From Bradyrhizobium algeriense (GTDB lineage: Bacteria; Pseudomonadota; Alphaproteobacteria; Rhizobiales; Xanthobacteraceae): a stretch of DNA of 64,000 nt. Positions 25,868-34,230 of the stretch are shown piece by piece. Position numbers and translations under genes: made by a program. The stretch spans positions 178,379 to 242,378 of the forward strand of contig NZ_PYCN01000010.1 of the NCBI RefSeq assembly GCF_003062295.1, given 5' to 3'. The notes under the pieces are model-generated. The model did not search any database and was not told the origin of the DNA. It worked only from the letters and a program-made list of their open reading frames with translations. The stretch's first letter is position 1; each line of letters opens with the position of its first letter.

Positions 25868-27106
25868 ATGGCGTCATCCGAAATCACCCTCGAAGCCGTT
25901 CCCTCCGTCAGCGACATCAAGGCTGCGGATTGGGACGCATGCGCCAATCCGATGCCGGGTCCGGACAGTCTCGAAAACCTCGACACGCTGGCTGCAAGCG
26001 GGTCTCAAAGTGATTTGTGCAAGGGCGCCTATAACCCCTTCGTTTCGCACGCATTTTTTGCAGCCGTCGAAGCCTCCGGCTCGGCCTGCGCCCGCACCGG
26101 CTGGGGTCCGCGGCATCTTCTGGCACGGCTCGACGGCGAAATCGCCGGCATCGTGCCCTGCTATCTGAAATCGCATTCGCAAGGCGAATACGTCTTCGAT
26201 CGCGGCTGGGCGGATGCCTATGAGCGTGCCGGCGGACGCTATTATCCAAAGCTGCAGGCCTCGGTGCCCTTTACCCCCGCGACCGGCCCGCGGCTGCTGA
26301 TCCGCGACGGCGTCGATCGCGAGCGGATCGGAACCGCGCTGGCGAGCGGGCTGATGGCGCTGTGCAACGCGACCAACGCTTCCTCCGTGCATGTAACCTT
26401 CGCCCCGGAGACGGAAGCAAAGTTTTTGGGGACACACGGCTTCCTGCTGCGCAACGACCAGCAGTTTCACTGGCACAATGAGGGCTACGGGACTTTCGAA
26501 GATTTCCTGACCTCGCTGAACTCGCGTCACCGCAAGGCGATCAAGCGCGAACGGCGCGAGGCCACCGCCGCCGGGATCACGATCCACCATCTGACCGGCA
26601 GCGACATCACCGAGGACGCCTGGGACGCGTTCTTCGCGTTCTACATGGAGACCGGCTCACGCAAATGGGGCCGGCCGTATCTGACCCGCAAATTCTTCTC
26701 GCTGATCGGCGAGAGCATGAGCCGCGACGTGCTGCTGGTGATGGCCAAACGCAACGGCCGCTGGATCGCCGGCGCGATCAACTTCATCGGCTCCGACACG
26801 CTGTTCGGCCGCAACTGGGGCGCCGTCGAGCATCACCCGTTCCTGCATTTCGAGGTCTGCTACTATCAGGCGATCGATTTTGCGATCCAGCGCGGCCTCA
26901 GGATCGTGGAGGCCGGCGCGCAGGGCGAGCACAAGCTGGCGCGCGGCTACCTGCCGCAAACCACCTACTCCGCGCACTTCATCGCCGACCCCGATTTGCG
27001 CCGGGCGATTGCCGACTATCTGAAGCGCGAGCGCGCCTACGTGGCGGCGGCCGGACGCGAACTGACCGAGGCCGGTCCGTTCCGCAAGGCGGCCGACGAG
27101 GCTTGA
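25868..27106 (+). CDS. FemAB/GNAT-like acyltransferase (DUF482 family)
   Basis: 412 residues of the DUF482 family (sometimes named peptidogalycan biosynthesis protein), which has a double GNAT fold. LARLDGEIAGIVPCYLKSHSQGEYVFDRGWAD and RHRKAIKRERREATAAGI are typical, as are the C-terminal EAGAQGEHKLARGYLP and YSAHFIADP. The true reaction is unproven; related FemX enzymes add amino acids to peptidoglycan precursors. It is followed 49 bases later by the HIT gene. Confidence 0.85.
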   Translation: MASSEITLEAVPSVSDIKAADWDACANPMPGPDSLENLDTLAASGSQSDLCKGAYNPFVSHAFFAAVEASGSACARTGWGPRHLLARLDGEIAGIVPCYLKSHSQGEYVFDRGWADAYERAGGRYYPKLQASVPFTPATGPRLLIRDGVDRERIGTALASGLMALCNATNASSVHVTFAPETEAKFLGTHGFLLRNDQQFHWHNEGYGTFEDFLTSLNSRHRKAIKRERREATAAGITIHHLTGSDITEDAWDAFFAFYMETGSRKWGRPYLTRKFFSLIGESMSRDVLLVMAKRNGRWIAGAINFIGSDTLFGRNWGAVEHHPFLHFEVCYYQAIDFAIQRGLRIVEAGAQGEHKLARGYLPQTTYSAHFIADPDLRRAIADYLKRERAYVAAAGRELTEAGPFRKAADEA

Positions 27107-27155
27107 CCTGTTCGGCGACCGACACGAAATTGAACCAAACCTGAGGGAAGAAGCC

Positions 27156-27584
27156 ATGCCCGCCTATGACGCCAACAACCCCTTCGCAAAAATCCTGCGC
27201 GGCGAGTTTCCCTGCCACAAGGTCTATGAGGACGACCACGTGCTGGCGTTCCTCGACATCATGCCGCGTTCGCCGGGCCATACGCTGGTGATTCCAAAAG
27301 CCCCTGCCCGCAACATCCTCGATATCAACCCCGACGATTACGCTCATGTCGCGCGCGCCGTCCACAAGATCGCCGCCGCCGCCATGAAGGCCTTCAAGGC
27401 CGACGGCATCACCGTGCAGCAATTCAACGAGCCCGCCGGCGGCCAGGTCGTGTTTCACCTGCACATGCACGTCATGCCACGCCACGACGGCGTAGCGCTA
27501 TTGCCGCCCGCGAGCCGCAAGGAAGATGTGAAAGTGCTGGAGGACAATGCGACGAAGCTGATGGCTGCGCTGCAGGGAGGTTAG
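27156..27584 (+). CDS. HIT family nucleotide hydrolase
   Basis: 142-residue histidine-triad protein (HINT/Fhit type). The triad HLHMHVMP is present in FHLHMHVMPRHDG, the N-terminal ILRGEFPCHKVYEDDHVLAFLDI and PRSPGHTLVIPK are typical of the branch with dinucleoside polyphosphate or AMP-linked substrates. A single C in FPCHK is the usual metal-site remnant. Probably follows the DUF482 gene in the same transcript. Confidence 0.93.
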   Translation: MPAYDANNPFAKILRGEFPCHKVYEDDHVLAFLDIMPRSPGHTLVIPKAPARNILDINPDDYAHVARAVHKIAAAAMKAFKADGITVQQFNEPAGGQVVFHLHMHVMPRHDGVALLPPASRKEDVKVLEDNATKLMAALQGG

Positions 27585-27605
27585 GCGGTCGGATTGCTCA
27601 ATGCC

Positions 27606-28007
27606 TCAGCCGCATTGAGTGGAAATCGCGGCATATCGCATTGCAGAATACGACGTCATGATTGCGCTGATTGCAATTGTGCCGAAGAGTACCGAGTAAA
27701 CGAGAAACATTCCGAATGTGACACGAAAGCCTGAAAGCTCGAAGATGGTCACATCAAGGTCTTTGACCTGTTGGAAAGTTCTTCGGTCTTTCCGTGACTT
27801 CTCCACGACGATAGCCACCAATGCACTGAACAGAGGCAACGCCCAAAAATCGGAAGCCGCGCTCCGATAACCCCCGATGGGATTCAGCTCTGCGCACGCC
27901 GGAAGGGTTGCGCTGGTCCACGCCAAATAGCTGAACACCGACGTTCCACAGGCAAACGCGATGGCGATCACCGTAGCCATTGTCGACATGATGCGGAAAC
28001 TGGACAT
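27606..28007 (-). CDS. Small membrane protein of unknown function
   Basis: 133 residues with a hydrophobic N-terminal helix (MATVIAIAFACGTSVFSYLAW), a further segment near FWALPLFSALVAIVVE, a charged middle (KSRKDRRTFQQ) and a C-terminal segment (VTFGMFLVYSVLFGTIAISAI). The ATG at 28007 overlaps the TGA of the trmO-like gene as TGATG, so it is translated by coupling. I do not recognise the family. The stop lies 21 bases before the end of the convergent HIT gene. Confidence 0.6.
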   Translation of the reverse strand: MSSFRIMSTMATVIAIAFACGTSVFSYLAWTSATLPACAELNPIGGYRSAASDFWALPLFSALVAIVVEKSRKDRRTFQQVKDLDVTIFELSGFRVTFGMFLVYSVLFGTIAISAIMTSYSAMRYAAISTQCG

Positions 28008-28498
28008 CACTCCGTCTCGAAATCCCCGGGCTGTGGCGGCGCCAGTGGCGTGAACTCGCAGCGGTCGGGCTTGACGTCGAGCAGCGGTGTTTCATCGAGG
28101 CAGTCGAGGCCACGTACCAAAATGACGTTGCCCTCGATCTTGACGAACTTCACGATCGAGGTGCCGATCGGATTGGGCCGCACCGGCGAGCGCAGCGAGA
28201 AGGTGCCGCGGGTTTTCTGGTTATTCTTCGGGCTCTGCAGCACCAGGTCGCGGCGCGACTGGTGCAGCCAGTAGATCACTTCGAGATTTTCATAGAAGTC
28301 GACGCCCTTGATCGCGGGCACCCATGGCTCGAAAATTTCGAGACGGCAGACCGGGCCGTCATGTCGGCCCTGCCGCGGCGTATCCAGCCGCGATTTCCAG
28401 GGCGTGCGGATGCGCCCGATGAACACCAGCCCGGCGTCGCGGGCCGGCGGCATGTCGACAGTGAGTTCACCCTCGCGGATTTCGCTTTCTCGAACCAT
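28007..28498 (-). CDS. trmO: tRNA-(t6A37) methyltransferase TrmO/TsaA family
   Basis: 163 residues. TrmO methylates N6-threonylcarbamoyl-A37 in some tRNAs using S-adenosylmethionine. FIGRIRTPWKSR near the N-terminus, FSLRSPVRPNPIGTSIVKF, and the C-terminal LDCLDETPLLDVKPD are the family's conserved blocks. The core domain is complete; the C-terminal extension of E. coli TrmO is lacking, as in many homologues. Coupled to the downstream membrane protein. Confidence 0.88.
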   Translation of the reverse strand: MVRESEIREGELTVDMPPARDAGLVFIGRIRTPWKSRLDTPRQGRHDGPVCRLEIFEPWVPAIKGVDFYENLEVIYWLHQSRRDLVLQSPKNNQKTRGTFSLRSPVRPNPIGTSIVKFVKIEGNVILVRGLDCLDETPLLDVKPDRCEFTPLAPPQPGDFETE

Positions 28499-28515
28499 TT
28501 CCTAATCCAGATGTT

Positions 28516-29487
28516 CTAATCCAGTGAGATGTTGAGAGCCTTTATCACGCCCGCCCACCGTGCGCGATCGGCCGCGACGAATTTGTCGATCTCGACCTGG
28601 CTCTGCGGCCGCAGCGGCGGGAAGCCGACCTTGTCGAGCGAAGCGCGGAACGTGTCATCACTCAACGCCTTGTTCAGACTGGCGGTAAGTTTCTGCGCGA
28701 TATCGTCAGGCAGTTTGGCCGGCGCGGAGACGCCATACCAGACGCTGACGCCGTAGTCTGGATAGCCGCTCTCGGCCATGGTCGGCACATCAGGCAGATC
28801 GGGGATGCGTTTCACTGAGCTGACCGCCAGCGGCCGCAGCAATCCGCCCTTCACCGGCGGCAGCGCGGTGCCGAGCGTATCGAACATCAACTGGATATTG
28901 CCCGATATCAGATCGGTCAGCGCAGGTCCCGCGCCCTTGTAGGCGACGTGGACCATGTCGACGCCGGCCATCTGCTTGAACATCTCGCCGGCGAGATGAA
29001 TGGTGCCGCCGGTGCCGGCCGATCCGAAATTGAGTTTTCCCGGGTTCTGCCTGGCATAGGCCACGAACTCCGCGACCGTCTTGGCCGGCACGGACGGATG
29101 AATCTCCATCACCACAGGCAGATCGGTGACCAGCGCCAGCAGGCGAAAATCCCGCGTGGGATCGTAGGGCAGCTTCTTGTAGAGCAGCGGGTTGAGCACG
29201 AAGATCGACGCCGCCGTGAAGAACAGCGTGTAGCCGTCAGGCTCGGAACGCGCCGCGGCTTCGGCGCCGATCGCGCCCTGCGCACCGGCCTTGTTCTCGA
29301 CCACCACAGCCTGTTTCAGGTCGCGGCTCAGATATTCGCCGACCATGCGGCCGAGCACGTCGGTCGGGCCGCCCGCGGCATAGGGTACGATCAGCTTGAT
29401 CGGACGTACCGGATATTCCGCCGCATGAGCCAGCGGCGCCGCCCAGACGAGAGCGCCCACCAGCGCCGATAATTTCAGCCAGTTCAT
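28516..29487 (-). CDS. Bug family tripartite tricarboxylate transporter substrate-binding protein
   Basis: 323-residue periplasmic solute receptor of the Bug/TctC family. A signal peptide (MNWLKLSALVGALVWAAPLAHA) is followed by EYPVRPIKLIVPYAAGGPTDVLGRMVGEYLS, the classic Bug start, then NFGSAGTGGTIHLAGEMFKQMAGVDMVHVAYKGAGPA. No TctA/TctB membrane subunits are nearby, which is common for Bug proteins; the ligand cannot be predicted. Confidence 0.94.
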   Translation of the reverse strand: MNWLKLSALVGALVWAAPLAHAAEYPVRPIKLIVPYAAGGPTDVLGRMVGEYLSRDLKQAVVVENKAGAQGAIGAEAAARSEPDGYTLFFTAASIFVLNPLLYKKLPYDPTRDFRLLALVTDLPVVMEIHPSVPAKTVAEFVAYARQNPGKLNFGSAGTGGTIHLAGEMFKQMAGVDMVHVAYKGAGPALTDLISGNIQLMFDTLGTALPPVKGGLLRPLAVSSVKRIPDLPDVPTMAESGYPDYGVSVWYGVSAPAKLPDDIAQKLTASLNKALSDDTFRASLDKVGFPPLRPQSQVEIDKFVAADRARWAGVIKALNISLD

Positions 29488-29546
29488 CTTTGTTTCCTCG
29501 ACGTTTCTTATGTGCCGGACAGTAGCGGATTATCTGCCGCCTGCAA

Positions 29547-29891
29547 TCAACCGAGCCACCATTTGCCGGCCAGCAGCACGATCTCGCCGCAGACCACGCC
29601 GGCAAAGATCGAGCGTCGCGTCAACATGAACACCGCAAACCCGGCGGCAACAGCGCCGTAGCGCAGCCAGTCCGGCACGCCGGCCAGCGCGCCCGGCGGC
29701 TGCACCAGGATCTGGGCGATGACGCCGGCGAGGATCGCGGTCGCCACCGCCCTCACCCACACCAGAACTTCCGAGCCCTCGTCGACGCCGGCGCCGAACC
29801 ACAGCCCGGCCATGCGCCAGACCTCGTTGGGCAGGAAGCCGGCGAGCACCAGGACCAACAGCGCCTGCGGGCTGCCGAAAAACTCGCTCAT
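29547..29891 (-). CDS. azlD: AzlD family membrane protein
   Basis: 114 residues with four predicted transmembrane segments, the small partner of AzlC in branched-chain amino acid export. AzlD landmarks are LAGFLPNEVWR near the N-terminus and LRYGAVAAGFAVF. Its ATG overlaps the azlC TGA as ATGA (29888-29891). Confidence 0.85.
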   Translation of the reverse strand: MSEFFGSPQALLVLVLAGFLPNEVWRMAGLWFGAGVDEGSEVLVWVRAVATAILAGVIAQILVQPPGALAGVPDWLRYGAVAAGFAVFMLTRRSIFAGVVCGEIVLLAGKWWLG

Positions 29892-30718
29892 GCGCGCACC
29901 CTCTTCCGCCACCAGTGCACGCCGTAGGCGATGGTGCCGGCGGTGACGCCGCTGATCAGGATATCGACGCCGGTATGCAGCATCGACACCAGCGGAAACA
30001 GCGCGATCCCGAGCACCAGCGCCAATATGTCCGATATCTGCCTGCAGTTGCGCGCGGTCGACAGCAGGAACGCCAGCGGCGTCAGCAACAGGATCGCGGC
30101 TGCAAACAGCGGCGGCAGGTTGGCGGCAAGGCCATAGCCGAGCGTGGTGGCGACCATGCAGACCGTGACGAGACCGCAGCCAAGCCCATGCGTAAACGCA
30201 ATCCGCCGCTCGCGCGGCACTTTTGGCAGCAGCCGGTAGCATTCGACCCACAGGGTGACGGCGATGAAATGCGTCGCCAGCACCAGATGACGGCGTTTTG
30301 TCTGCGGCGTCTTCATCAGCGGCAACACCGACACCACCATCGGAAACAGCCGGATCGCACTCACCGTCACCGCAATCGCCGCCTGCATCGCGGTCGCGCC
30401 GGAGCCGAGCGTCGAAATCAGGATGATCTGCGCCGGGCCCGCCCAGACCAGCAACGTGCTGCCGAGCACCCAGCCCAGGCTGAAATGGCTGTCATGGGCC
30501 AGCGCGCCGATGCCGAGATAGGTCGCAAACAGCACCAGCGTGAGCACCGTGGACGCGACCGAACTGATGCCCCATGCGAACGCGCGCATGGGGCTTTTCC
30601 ATTGGGGAGAAGAGAGCGGAGGTAGCGCCAATTGAGACCGGTGGGGGTTTGAATCGCTGCGGGCATAGGGCTGGCCAAAGCTGCCTGCGTCAAGCGAGCG
30701 GCCGCTCAGAGCGGCCAT
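29888..30718 (-). CDS. azlC: AzlC family branched-chain amino acid export protein
   Basis: Permease of the AzlC family with six or so transmembrane segments. GIGALAHDSHFSLGWVLGSTLLVWAGPAQIILIS and MKTPQTKRRHLVLATHFIAVTLWVE are strong family blocks. The true start is uncertain: an ATG at 30718, just past a dispersed palindrome, gives 276 residues, and an ATG at 30589 gives 233. The segment SSPQWKSPMRAFAWGI before the first helix is the usual AzlC N-terminus, which argues for a start upstream of 30589. Coupled to azlD by overlap. Confidence 0.85.
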   Translation of the reverse strand: MAALSGRSLDAGSFGQPYARSDSNPHRSQLALPPLSSPQWKSPMRAFAWGISSVASTVLTLVLFATYLGIGALAHDSHFSLGWVLGSTLLVWAGPAQIILISTLGSGATAMQAAIAVTVSAIRLFPMVVSVLPLMKTPQTKRRHLVLATHFIAVTLWVECYRLLPKVPRERRIAFTHGLGCGLVTVCMVATTLGYGLAANLPPLFAAAILLLTPLAFLLSTARNCRQISDILALVLGIALFPLVSMLHTGVDILISGVTAGTIAYGVHWWRKRVRA

Positions 30719-30728
30719 GCAGTAGTCC

Positions 30729-30816
30729 CGTAGCCCGGATGGAGCACAGCGTAATCCGGGAATCTCACACGTGGACAAGCCGGTCCCGGATTGCGCTGCG
30801 CTCCATCCGGGCTACG
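30729..30816. repeat. Inverted-repeat element between azlC and transglycosylase genes
   Basis: Arms 30729-30761 and 30784-30816 are complementary over 33 bases with 2 mismatches, enclosing 22 bases. The tip CGTAGCCCGGATGGAG is, from memory, a common Bradyrhizobium dispersed repeat. It starts 10 bases upstream of the azlC start, and its right arm ends 9 bases before the end of the transglycosylase gene. Confidence 0.82.
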
Positions 30817-30824
30817 ATAACTCC

Positions 30825-31790
30825 TCAACCCGGCACGCCCCTGTTGCGTAACACGAAGCATGCCCCGCCCGCCTTGCGGATGCGGTTGCAGAGGTCATCC
30901 GCGGCCGGGCGTGTGTCGGCGCCGATCCGGACCTGGTAGAAGGCACGCGTGCCGCGGCTGCGCATCACCGAAGAGAGCAGGCTCGGATCCTGGTCGCCGA
31001 TCACGGCGCTGAGCCGCTTGATGGCGCGGGCGTACATCGCGAGCGCCTTGTCGCGGCTGAAGCCGGCGGCTAGCTGCACGCCCCACACTTTGGCGGCACC
31101 GAGCGTGATGCGGTTCTCGAGTTCGGTGATGAAGGGACTGGGCGCCTGCTTCAACAGCGCCATCAAGTCGCGACAGCTCGACGTCGGTATCCGCTCCGGC
31201 GTCCTGCCGCCCTTCTGCGCACTTGCCCAATCCTCGACGGTGGAGCCCGTGATGGCGATAACGTAGCTGCGCGTCTCCTGCGGCATCCCGCCGGTACCGG
31301 CGAGCCATTCCTGAACCCGGCGCGGGCCGGCGTTATAGGCCGCGGCCGCCAATCCGAGATTGCCGAACTGGTCGCGCAGCTCGGCCAGGAACTCCGCCGA
31401 TTTCGGCAGCGCCTGCACGGGATTGAACGGATCGAGCAGGCCGCGTTCGTTCGCGGTGCCGGGCATGAACTGCGCAATCCCCTGCGCGCGCTGGCCGCTG
31501 CGCGTCACCGGCCCGATCGCGTCGGAGCGGAAGCGGCTCTCCTGCCAGATCACGCGGGCGAAAAACTCCAGCGGCAGGTTCGAGGCTTTCGCGGCCGACT
31601 CGATCATCAGGCACATCGCCTCGCGCGTGTCGCTCTCCCGCGTTCCGTCAGCCGGCTTCGGGGCCGGTATCGCGCGTGGCTCGACGCTTAACTGGTTAGC
31701 TTCATCCGCGTCCTCGGCGCACGCAGGCGCAACCGAGGACAAAAGCGACACCGTGCAGCACAGGGCGCGAAGAAATCGAGCTCTTTGCAT
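30825..31790 (-). CDS. Lytic transglycosylase with SPOR-like C-terminus
   Basis: 321 residues, a periplasmic SLT-type lytic transglycosylase that cleaves peptidoglycan strands. The signal peptide starts MQRARFLRALCCTVSLLSSVAPACA. The catalytic glutamate is in VIWQESRF; GIAQFMPGTA and AAYNAGP complete the lysozyme-like fold. A C-terminal segment after about residue 240 (FYQVRIGADTRPAADDLCNRIRKAGGACFV) looks like a SPOR domain, which binds denuded glycan at division sites. The start at 31790 places the signal peptide first. Confidence 0.9.
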   Translation of the reverse strand: MQRARFLRALCCTVSLLSSVAPACAEDADEANQLSVEPRAIPAPKPADGTRESDTREAMCLMIESAAKASNLPLEFFARVIWQESRFRSDAIGPVTRSGQRAQGIAQFMPGTANERGLLDPFNPVQALPKSAEFLAELRDQFGNLGLAAAAYNAGPRRVQEWLAGTGGMPQETRSYVIAITGSTVEDWASAQKGGRTPERIPTSSCRDLMALLKQAPSPFITELENRITLGAAKVWGVQLAAGFSRDKALAMYARAIKRLSAVIGDQDPSLLSSVMRSRGTRAFYQVRIGADTRPAADDLCNRIRKAGGACFVLRNRGVPG

Positions 31791-32028
31791 GGCAGTTGCA
31801 ATCCGAGAGCGCGCAGGGCGGTGAAAAACGTTAATCAAAACGATCACGGCTGGCAGGTGGATCCTCGGTTCCAGCGCGGCACGCGGCCTTTTTTTGCGCT
31901 GCAATTGTCCCGAAATCGGCGCCATCGGAACCGCCGTTAATTTACGTTAATGCCGCATTTTGCGTCAGCCGGTCTTTTACGCGGCACAAAGCCGGGTAAA
32001 AGTCTCCCTCTTTGTTGGGAGACATTCA

Positions 32029-32385
32029 ATGCGGGACCGGCGCGAGAGCGTGCGCGACAAAGTGATGTATGGCGGCGTCGCCGAGATCGGTGAACACGGC
32101 GCGACGCGCGAATGCATCGTCCGCAACATCTCCGACAACGGCGCGACCATCGAATTCAGCAATGACCTCCAATTGCCGAAAGAGCAGCTCTCGCTGCGCA
32201 TCGCACGCAAAGGCCGCTCCTTCCTTGCCAAGGTGGTCTGGTGGCGCGACAATTTCGTCGGCGTCGCCTTCAGGGCGGAAAGTCCGGCCGAGCCGGTCTC
32301 CGATCTCGGGGAGCGGCTGCGCAGAAGCGAGATCAAGAAGCTGCAGCTGCAGCGCCGCATCAATGAACTGCTCGACCAACGCTAG
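32029..32385 (+). CDS. PilZ domain c-di-GMP receptor protein
   Basis: 118-residue single PilZ domain. The c-di-GMP contact motifs are intact: RESVR (RxxxR, residues 5-9) and NISDNG (NxSxxG). A C-terminal helix RRSEIKKLQLQRRINELLDQR could be a coiled coil. ATG 32029 is preceded by GGGAG. It ends 15 bases before the end of the convergent PilZ-GGDEF gene, so the pair probably shares a terminator region. Confidence 0.9.
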   Translation: MRDRRESVRDKVMYGGVAEIGEHGATRECIVRNISDNGATIEFSNDLQLPKEQLSLRIARKGRSFLAKVVWWRDNFVGVAFRAESPAEPVSDLGERLRRSEIKKLQLQRRINELLDQR

Positions 32386-32400
32386 AGGTTCGTCGGCGCC

Positions 32401-34008
32401 CTACTCCGCCGCGAGCTTCGCCGCCGGTGGCGGCGACCATGCGACGGTGCGATTACGGCCTTCGGCCTTGGCCTGATGCAAGGCCTGATCGGCGGCATGC
32501 AGCAAGGCTTCAAATCCCGGCATGCTCACGGCCGCGGCCGCAAAACCGACACTGGCCGTTACCTTGAAGTGACCCCCGTGCGCCTGCAACGCGCCGGCGA
32601 CAACCCTCTGGCGAATTCGCTCCGCCACGATTTTCGCTTGATCGAGATCGGTTTCCGGCAGCAGCATCGCGAATTCCTCGCCCCCGAGCCGGCCGACGAT
32701 GTCGGAACTGCGCTTGCCTTCCCGGCAGGCATCGGCAACGGCGACCAGCGCTTCGTCGCCGACCGCATGTCCGTAACGGTCGTTGACCGCCTTGAAATGA
32801 TCGACGTCGATCATCAGCACCGATAGCGGCCGGTAGTAGCGCTGAAACCGGCTCCATTCCGCCGCGGCCAGTGTCCAGAAATGCCGCCTGTTGTACAGAC
32901 CCGTCATCGAATCGATGGTGGCGAGTTCTTCCATCTGCTGCGCATTGCGAACGAGGTCGGTGACGTCGCAATAGGTCAGCATCCGGCCGCCGTTCTTGAG
33001 CGGCGCACAATGCGCCCGGATATTGCGGCCGTCGGTGGTTCGCAGGTCCCGCAACGGCTCGCTGCCGTCCCGCACGGCGGCAACCCGGCTGGCGTAGAAC
33101 GCGTCCAGTTGGTCCGGAGTCATCCCGCGATCGTTTGCATGCGGCGAATTCCTGATCAGCGACTCATAGGGCGGACGCCTTGCGGCCTGCTCCTCGGTAA
33201 CGCCCCAGAGGGTTCGCATCTTCCTGTTCAGGAACTGGGCGTTGAGATTGCCGTCCAGCATGACGACGCCCTCGGAGACGTTGTCGAGCGCACTGCGCAG
33301 CACCTCCAGTTCATCGGCGTGGCGGACGATGTCGGTCACGTAGGTATAGCTGATCATCCTGCCGCCATTGGGCAGGTTCACGCACTGCATCCGGATCACC
33401 TCGCCATTGGTGCGGCGCAGATCGAACGGCCTAGTGTCGCCTGCCCTCACCAGACGGACGCGCTCGGCGACATAGGCGTCGATACTTTTGGCCTCGATCT
33501 CGTAGGCGTTGGTGTCACGGCCATGATACATCAACGCGACGAAGGCCGGGTTTCGATCGGCGACAGCGTCCGGCAAGGCCCACATGCGACGGAACGCGCG
33601 GTTGATGAATTGCGATTTCATGTCGGCATCGAGTAGCAGCACGCCGACATCGACGACATCGAGTGCCGCGCGCAGCGCCAGCAGCTGACCCCGTACGATC
33701 TGTTCGCCGCCCTTCGGCTCCCCGGCGCTGTTCCCCGCAGCTTCCTCCCTGGCCGCCTCCGCCGCCTCGAGCACCAGGCCGACCTGCTTATCGGATTGCC
33801 AGGCCCGTTTGCACGGCTGCGGCGAGCCTTCGCCCGGGATCAGCAAATGGAAATGCTCGGGAATACCGAGCGCGCTTTCGACTTCGATGACGGCGCCGAC
33901 ATCGGATATCTGACGGACGATGCAATCGATCGATGACTGGCCGTAATTCGAGATGATCTTGCCGGCCAGGAACGTGCGGCCGCGGGGCATGGATTTTGGT
34001 TCGCGCAT
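32401..34008 (-). CDS. PilZ-PAS-PAS-GGDEF diguanylate cyclase
   Basis: 535 residues. A degenerate PilZ domain (about 8-80; QISDVG in place of [D/N]xSxxG and no clean RxxxR) is followed by two PAS domains of the type LDVVDVGVLLLDADMKSQFINRAFRRMW and LDNVSEGVVMLDGNLNAQFLNRKMRTLW, then GGDEF with GGEEF at 442-446. RSSD five residues before it (433-436) is a feedback I-site. The cyclase should be active, and its PAS domains presumably sense a cytoplasmic signal. No transmembrane segment is seen. Confidence 0.93.
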   Translation of the reverse strand: MREPKSMPRGRTFLAGKIISNYGQSSIDCIVRQISDVGAVIEVESALGIPEHFHLLIPGEGSPQPCKRAWQSDKQVGLVLEAAEAAREEAAGNSAGEPKGGEQIVRGQLLALRAALDVVDVGVLLLDADMKSQFINRAFRRMWALPDAVADRNPAFVALMYHGRDTNAYEIEAKSIDAYVAERVRLVRAGDTRPFDLRRTNGEVIRMQCVNLPNGGRMISYTYVTDIVRHADELEVLRSALDNVSEGVVMLDGNLNAQFLNRKMRTLWGVTEEQAARRPPYESLIRNSPHANDRGMTPDQLDAFYASRVAAVRDGSEPLRDLRTTDGRNIRAHCAPLKNGGRMLTYCDVTDLVRNAQQMEELATIDSMTGLYNRRHFWTLAAAEWSRFQRYYRPLSVLMIDVDHFKAVNDRYGHAVGDEALVAVADACREGKRSSDIVGRLGGEEFAMLLPETDLDQAKIVAERIRQRVVAGALQAHGGHFKVTASVGFAAAAVSMPGFEALLHAADQALHQAKAEGRNRTVAWSPPPAAKLAAE

Positions 34009-34170
34009 GGCGACGATTCCAGTTGGATTCCGCCCGAAATATCCAACCGGGTGATCTAAACTGTTTTAACCGGGATGATCCAACCGGGCTCCTACGGCCA
34101 CGCTTTTGTGCACGTTGCTAACAGCACGTTAACGCGCCGCCGCGTTGCAGCGCGCCTTCCGCCGTCCGGC

Positions 34171-34203
34171 AAAAAGCCGGCGGTCTCGCGACGCGCCGGC
34201 TTT
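34171..34203 (-). terminator. Intrinsic terminator after clpA
   Basis: On the minus strand AAAGCCGGCG and CGCCGGCTTT pair around a 13-base loop and are followed by a T run. It begins 28 bases past the clpA stop. Confidence 0.8.
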
Positions 34204-34230
34204 GTAAGTCGAACTCGCATTATCCGCCGG

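Noticed and set aside
31791..31925. N-terminal extension of the transglycosylase
   Set aside because: The signal peptide begins at MQRARFLRALCC (31790); the extension is not secretory.
31937..31950. TTAA-N6-TTAA near the PilZ gene as a CtrA box
   Set aside because: The spacer is 6 bases, not the 7 of the consensus, so it was not called.
34118..34132. CTAA-N7-TTAA upstream of the PilZ-GGDEF gene as a CtrA box
   Set aside because: One half-site mismatch; such sequences arise by chance too easily.
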